From Xiphophorus maculatus (taxonomy: Eukaryota > Chordata > Actinopteri > Cyprinodontiformes > Poeciliidae), in the NCBI RefSeq assembly GCF_002775205.1, contig NC_036454.1, positions 10,126,882 through 10,190,881 of the forward strand: a stretch of DNA of 64,000 bases. Direction: 5' to 3'. This document shows positions 63,401 through 64,000 of the stretch, piece by piece. The notes beneath the pieces are model-generated. The model was not told where the DNA came from and searched no databases. It saw only the letters and a list, made by a program, of their open reading frames with translations. Position 1 is the first letter of the stretch, and every line of letters begins with the position of its first letter. The position numbers and the translations under genes are program-made.

Positions 63401-63776
63401 GAATGACTTTTGCTCTGAAAAGGAACTAGCCTCTTTTCAGAGCTAAGCTAACTTAAGCTAAACTCTAAGTTCAGGACTGACGCATGAGAAAATAGCTTAT
63501 AATATCAAAGCTTAAAATTCACGCAAAGTCTTTTCTTTAAACGTTTCCTCTAATGCATTCATAAAATAAACTGTTGGGTTCAGTATCTGATGTGACTGAG
63601 AGTTGTGAGAAACAAGAGACAGATTTGTAATAAAGTGAATACAGGGAAAAATACTGCTTACTCTGAATGGCAGGAGAAAAGGCAGGTTGAGGCTGAAAGA
63701 GGGGGTTGAGTTTCGAGCAAATTCCTGGATAAAAGTTCTGATCGCCACACTGCTGTCCCCAAAGAGGACCACACAT
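42363..63776 (-). CDS. itga2: Integrin alpha-2 (collagen receptor subunit), 26 exons, 5' end off window
   Basis: Cell-surface collagen/laminin receptor alpha chain that pairs with beta-1. Exons, 5' to 3': 63662-63776, 62405-62532, 62183-62331, 53698-53848, 52688-52853, 52461-52537, 52044-52182, 50845-50990, 50587-50730, 50279-50482, 49020-49150, 48781-48944, 47591-47742, 47381-47491, 47190-47275, 46074-46212, 45786-45869, 45619-45695, 45433-45516, 45247-45349, 45055-45165, 44826-44933, 44269-44382, 44086-44175, 43759-43875 and 42363-42452. All junctions keep frame. They give about 1,059 aa; human ITGA2 has 1,181 aa and 30 exons, so roughly the first four exons (signal peptide, first propeller blades) lie beyond 64,000. 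ITGA2 rather than ITGA1 is chosen from the closer match across TRIWNGTF, the juxtamembrane region and GFFKRKY, and from synteny. Confidence 0.96.
43759..43875 (-). CDS. itga2: itga2 transmembrane exon
   Basis: It encodes KPGEKADVPVGVIVGSAIGG followed by a Leu/Val-rich helix ending LLYK, directly before a GTAAAG donor. The PGEKA-VP-GVI-GS context is the ITGA2 juxtamembrane signature. The small-xxx-small pattern (GSAIGG) can pack against the beta-1 helix. Confidence 0.95.
44086..47742 (-). CDS. itga2: itga2 exons encoding thigh/calf domains
   Basis: Twelve short exons (47591-47742 to 44086-44175) encode Ig-like leg domains. Recognisable stretches include VTSRGLFVVNNERYLKE, IPFTKDCGSDELCVNDLEL, ESNINFYVADST and VKTRIWNGTF, each close to vertebrate ITGA2. 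Cys pairs characteristic of the calf domains are kept. Confidence 0.94.
46702..46732. repeat. Inverted repeat in an itga2 intron
   Basis: TATTATATGACAAGA pairs with TCTTGTCATATAATA across a 1-2 bp centre. It can form a stable AT-rich cruciform. Confidence 0.85.
46863..46917. repeat. Tandem duplication of a 28-bp unit
   Basis: Two perfect adjacent copies of AGTCAGCACTTTGACTGACT plus GCATCTG, period 28 bp. The unit contains the inverted motif GTCAG/CTGAC. Confidence 0.85.
48781..52537 (-). CDS. itga2: itga2 exons encoding beta-propeller (FG-GAP) blades and start of thigh
   Basis: Exons 52461-52537, 52044-52182, 50845-50990, 50587-50730, 50279-50482, 49020-49150 and 48781-48944. FG-GAP signatures include QMLG-like MMMLGAVGAYAWSG, YFVAGAPR, LLLVGAPMY and DVVVGAP. 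Calcium-loop motifs are DVDDDKVTD, DLDLNGFSD and DSNKDLNGDTIPD, one per blade in three successive exons. The last exon enters the thigh domain. Confidence 0.95.
52688..62532 (-). CDS. itga2: itga2 exons encoding the inserted I (A) domain
   Basis: Four exons (62405-62532, 62183-62331, 53698-53848, 52688-52853) encode the collagen-binding I domain. The metal-site motif reads DGSNS (human DESNS), the second metal loop has the Thr of GTSTNTF, and the third is VVVTDGESHD. The segment GYYIRNNIDTKN aligns with the alpha-C helix that is typical of collagen-binding integrins. The domain ends at ATLGKRIFSIEG. The intron between the second and third of these exons has grown to 8.3 kb by nested insertions. 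Confidence 0.95.
53136..53557 (+). mobile_element. MITE-like element with CCTGTCACAATAA inverted ends
   Basis: It starts TAGGCCTGTCACAATAA and ends TTATTGTGACACGCCTA, near-complementary ends on TA. The interior is AT-rich with no coding frame. A related, eroded copy in the opposite orientation lies at 21,679-21,985. Confidence 0.65.
53880..53962 (-). mobile_element. Short LINE 3' tail, reverse orientation
   Basis: AATTCAATTCAATCATTTGT through GACAAGACACTTTACAA is the complement of the usual fish L2-like tail. It directly abuts the Helitron-like module. Confidence 0.45.
53974..56591 (-). mobile_element. Helitron-like non-autonomous module 1
   Basis: Read on the minus strand it starts TCTTTATTTTTCTTCCGTAA and ends with a short hairpin (AAATTTCTTCCGAAATTT) followed by TCTAG and a host T. 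These match Helitron rules: 5' TC, 3' hairpin plus CTRR, no inverted ends, insertion before T. Parts in plus coordinates: GC-rich head 53,985-54,150, 129-bp tandem array 54,166-55,776, and tail 55,777-56,591. No helicase/Rep frame is present, so it must have been mobilised in trans. The family is unnamed here. Confidence 0.55.
54166..55776. repeat. 129-bp tandem repeat array 1 (about 12.5 copies)
   Basis: The marker TGCTTTGGATGAAAAAGTCA recurs every 129 bp (for example near 54,363, 54,621 and 54,750). Two unit variants alternate irregularly, one with AAATTATTATTATGCTCCAT and one with AAATTTTCAGTATGCTTCAT. The first copy (GGAAGTTTTGTTAAACTTCA) and the last truncated copy are distinct and are shared with array 2. 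A few copies are 128 bp because of an A-run deletion. Confidence 0.95.
56790..58563. repeat. 129-bp tandem repeat array 2 (about 14.5 copies with remnant)
   Basis: The unit and end copies are the same as in array 1. The last copy is split by the foldback insertion and resumes at 59,558-59,650. The reading frame across units is open on the minus strand for up to 291 codons at 57,905-58,780, because 129 is divisible by three. Confidence 0.95.
58564..59551. mobile_element. Foldback element with long inverted arms and 6-bp target duplication
   Basis: The ends TACGGTGGCCGACAGGTGCA and its exact complement are flanked by AAAAAC at 58,558-58,563 and 59,552-59,557. The left arm runs 58,564-58,819 and the right arm 59,336-59,551. 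Each arm contains a 42-bp internal tandem repeat with ACACCCCCGAATGAAATGCA, three copies on the left and two on the right, which explains the arm length difference. The centre is a LINE fragment. The transposon class is not assigned. Confidence 0.75.
58820..59335 (-). pseudogene. 5'-truncated LINE 3' end with zinc-knuckle remnant
   Basis: On the minus strand the frame (59,069-59,356) contains CDYCEKSETIEHVILEC, a C-x2-C-x7-H-x4-C knuckle found after the reverse transcriptase in many LINEs. The 3' end carries GTGGCGGTAATGCTACTGTA and finishes in a GAA-rich tail at 58,817-58,838. The first codons of the frame come from the foldback arm, so the frame is chimeric. Confidence 0.6.
59651..60668 (-). 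repeat. Tail of Helitron-like module 2
   Basis: It is homologous to 55,777-56,563 in module 1 (shared CCAGTTCTCAGTCCTGATCT, TGGTATCGACGAGCCGTCTT and CGAATTATGTCGCCACGTTA), plus about 220 bp absent from module 1 at about 60,070-60,345. It contains a perfect 28-bp palindrome at 59,854-59,881. A 134-codon plus-strand frame at 59,968-60,372 has no recognised domain. Confidence 0.7.
60669..61442. mobile_element. Solo-LTR-like insertion (about 774 bp)
   Basis: Comparison with module 1 shows it splits the phrase GTGTGCAC / CAGCGGTA. It is flanked by GCAC on both sides (60,665-60,668 and 61,443-61,446). It begins TGTTAAGG, ends TTAATA, and has TATA-like boxes near 60,990 and 61,050. It has no coding capacity. 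The solo-LTR reading is likely but not proven, since the end is TA rather than CA. Confidence 0.45.
61509..61640. repeat. Duplicated 53-bp hairpin unit
   Basis: Two identical 53-bp copies (61,509-61,561 and 61,588-61,640) start TCTCCGACAATAGTAATAGG and end GCAGGCCCCAAT. Each contains the hairpin CCTGCCAT...ATGGCAGG. They sit next to the 5' end of the Helitron-like module and may be terminal sequence of a related element. Confidence 0.8.
61645..62058. mobile_element. Palindromic MITE (about 414 bp)
   Basis: The left end GTGCATAAGACTGACATGAC and the right end CATGTCAGTCTTATGCACAA are complementary. The interior also pairs (GCAAAGTTGCTTTAAAAGTT with its complement near 61,895). The outer ends resemble GTAAAACTTTATTTGA. 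It has no coding capacity. Confidence 0.7.
62533..63661 (-). other. itga2: itga2 intron, nothing recognised
   Basis: AT-rich intron between the propeller exon at 63,662-63,776 and the first I-domain exon. No repeat family or RNA could be identified. Confidence 0.5.
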
Positions 63777-63884
63777 CTGCAGCAGGGATGACAGAAGAAA
63801 AAATAAGAGACCTGATTAATACATTTACTTGGCTTTCACAGCAGCCAAAAGGTTCCAGAAGGATGCAGTGACTAAAGTTATGTA

Positions 63885-64000
63885 TTTAAATAAAAGTTTA
63901 TTTATATAGCACATTTTTTACAGTTGTATTGCTTCACAAAAACACAGAAAAACACAAAAACAAAACACTATACAATCACAAAAGCCTACAATAAAAGTAA
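63885..64000 (-). mobile_element. LINE 3' tail, reverse orientation, at window edge
   Basis: AAAGTTTATTTATATAGCAC followed by ATTTTTTACAGTTG is the complement of the usual fish L2-type 3' end. It continues past the edge. Confidence 0.5.

Overview
The window looks like vertebrate nuclear DNA, most likely from a percomorph teleost. It is AT-rich, its genes are split into short exons with consensus splice sites, and it carries fish-type interspersed repeats. Three protein genes are present, all on the minus strand: ndufs4 (complex I subunit, complete, 5 exons), fst (follistatin, complete, 6 exons) and itga2 (integrin alpha-2, 26 exons, 5' end beyond the right edge). The order itga2 - fst - ndufs4 is the human chromosome 5 order. 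I did not find MOCS2, which in human lies between ITGA2 and FST.

Layout from the left: 1-3,688 is downstream of ndufs4 and holds a LINE tail. ndufs4 runs from 24,089 down to 3,764; its second intron (about 14.8 kb) contains a hAT-like MITE, a Tc1-like transposase relic and several complex non-repetitive blocks that could be regulatory. About 0.7 kb of AT-rich spacer separates it from the fst 3' end. fst runs from 33,284 down to 25,826. A roughly 8.5 kb gene desert with decayed transposons lies between the fst promoter and the itga2 3' end. itga2 runs from the right edge down to 42,363.

The most unusual DNA is the 8.3 kb itga2 intron at 53,849-62,182, which interrupts the I-domain coding sequence. 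It holds two head-to-tail copies of a Helitron-like module, each with a GC-rich head, a 129-bp tandem array (about 12.5 and 14.5 copies) and a shared tail. The second module is itself interrupted by a 988-bp foldback element with a LINE fragment at its centre, and by a roughly 0.77-kb insertion that resembles a solo LTR. A duplicated hairpin and a palindromic MITE follow.

The three genes do not share a pathway. ndufs4 acts in the mitochondrial respiratory chain, fst is a secreted activin/BMP antagonist, and itga2 is a cell-surface collagen receptor subunit. Exon boundaries were read by eye from splice sites and frame continuity, and every junction given keeps frame.
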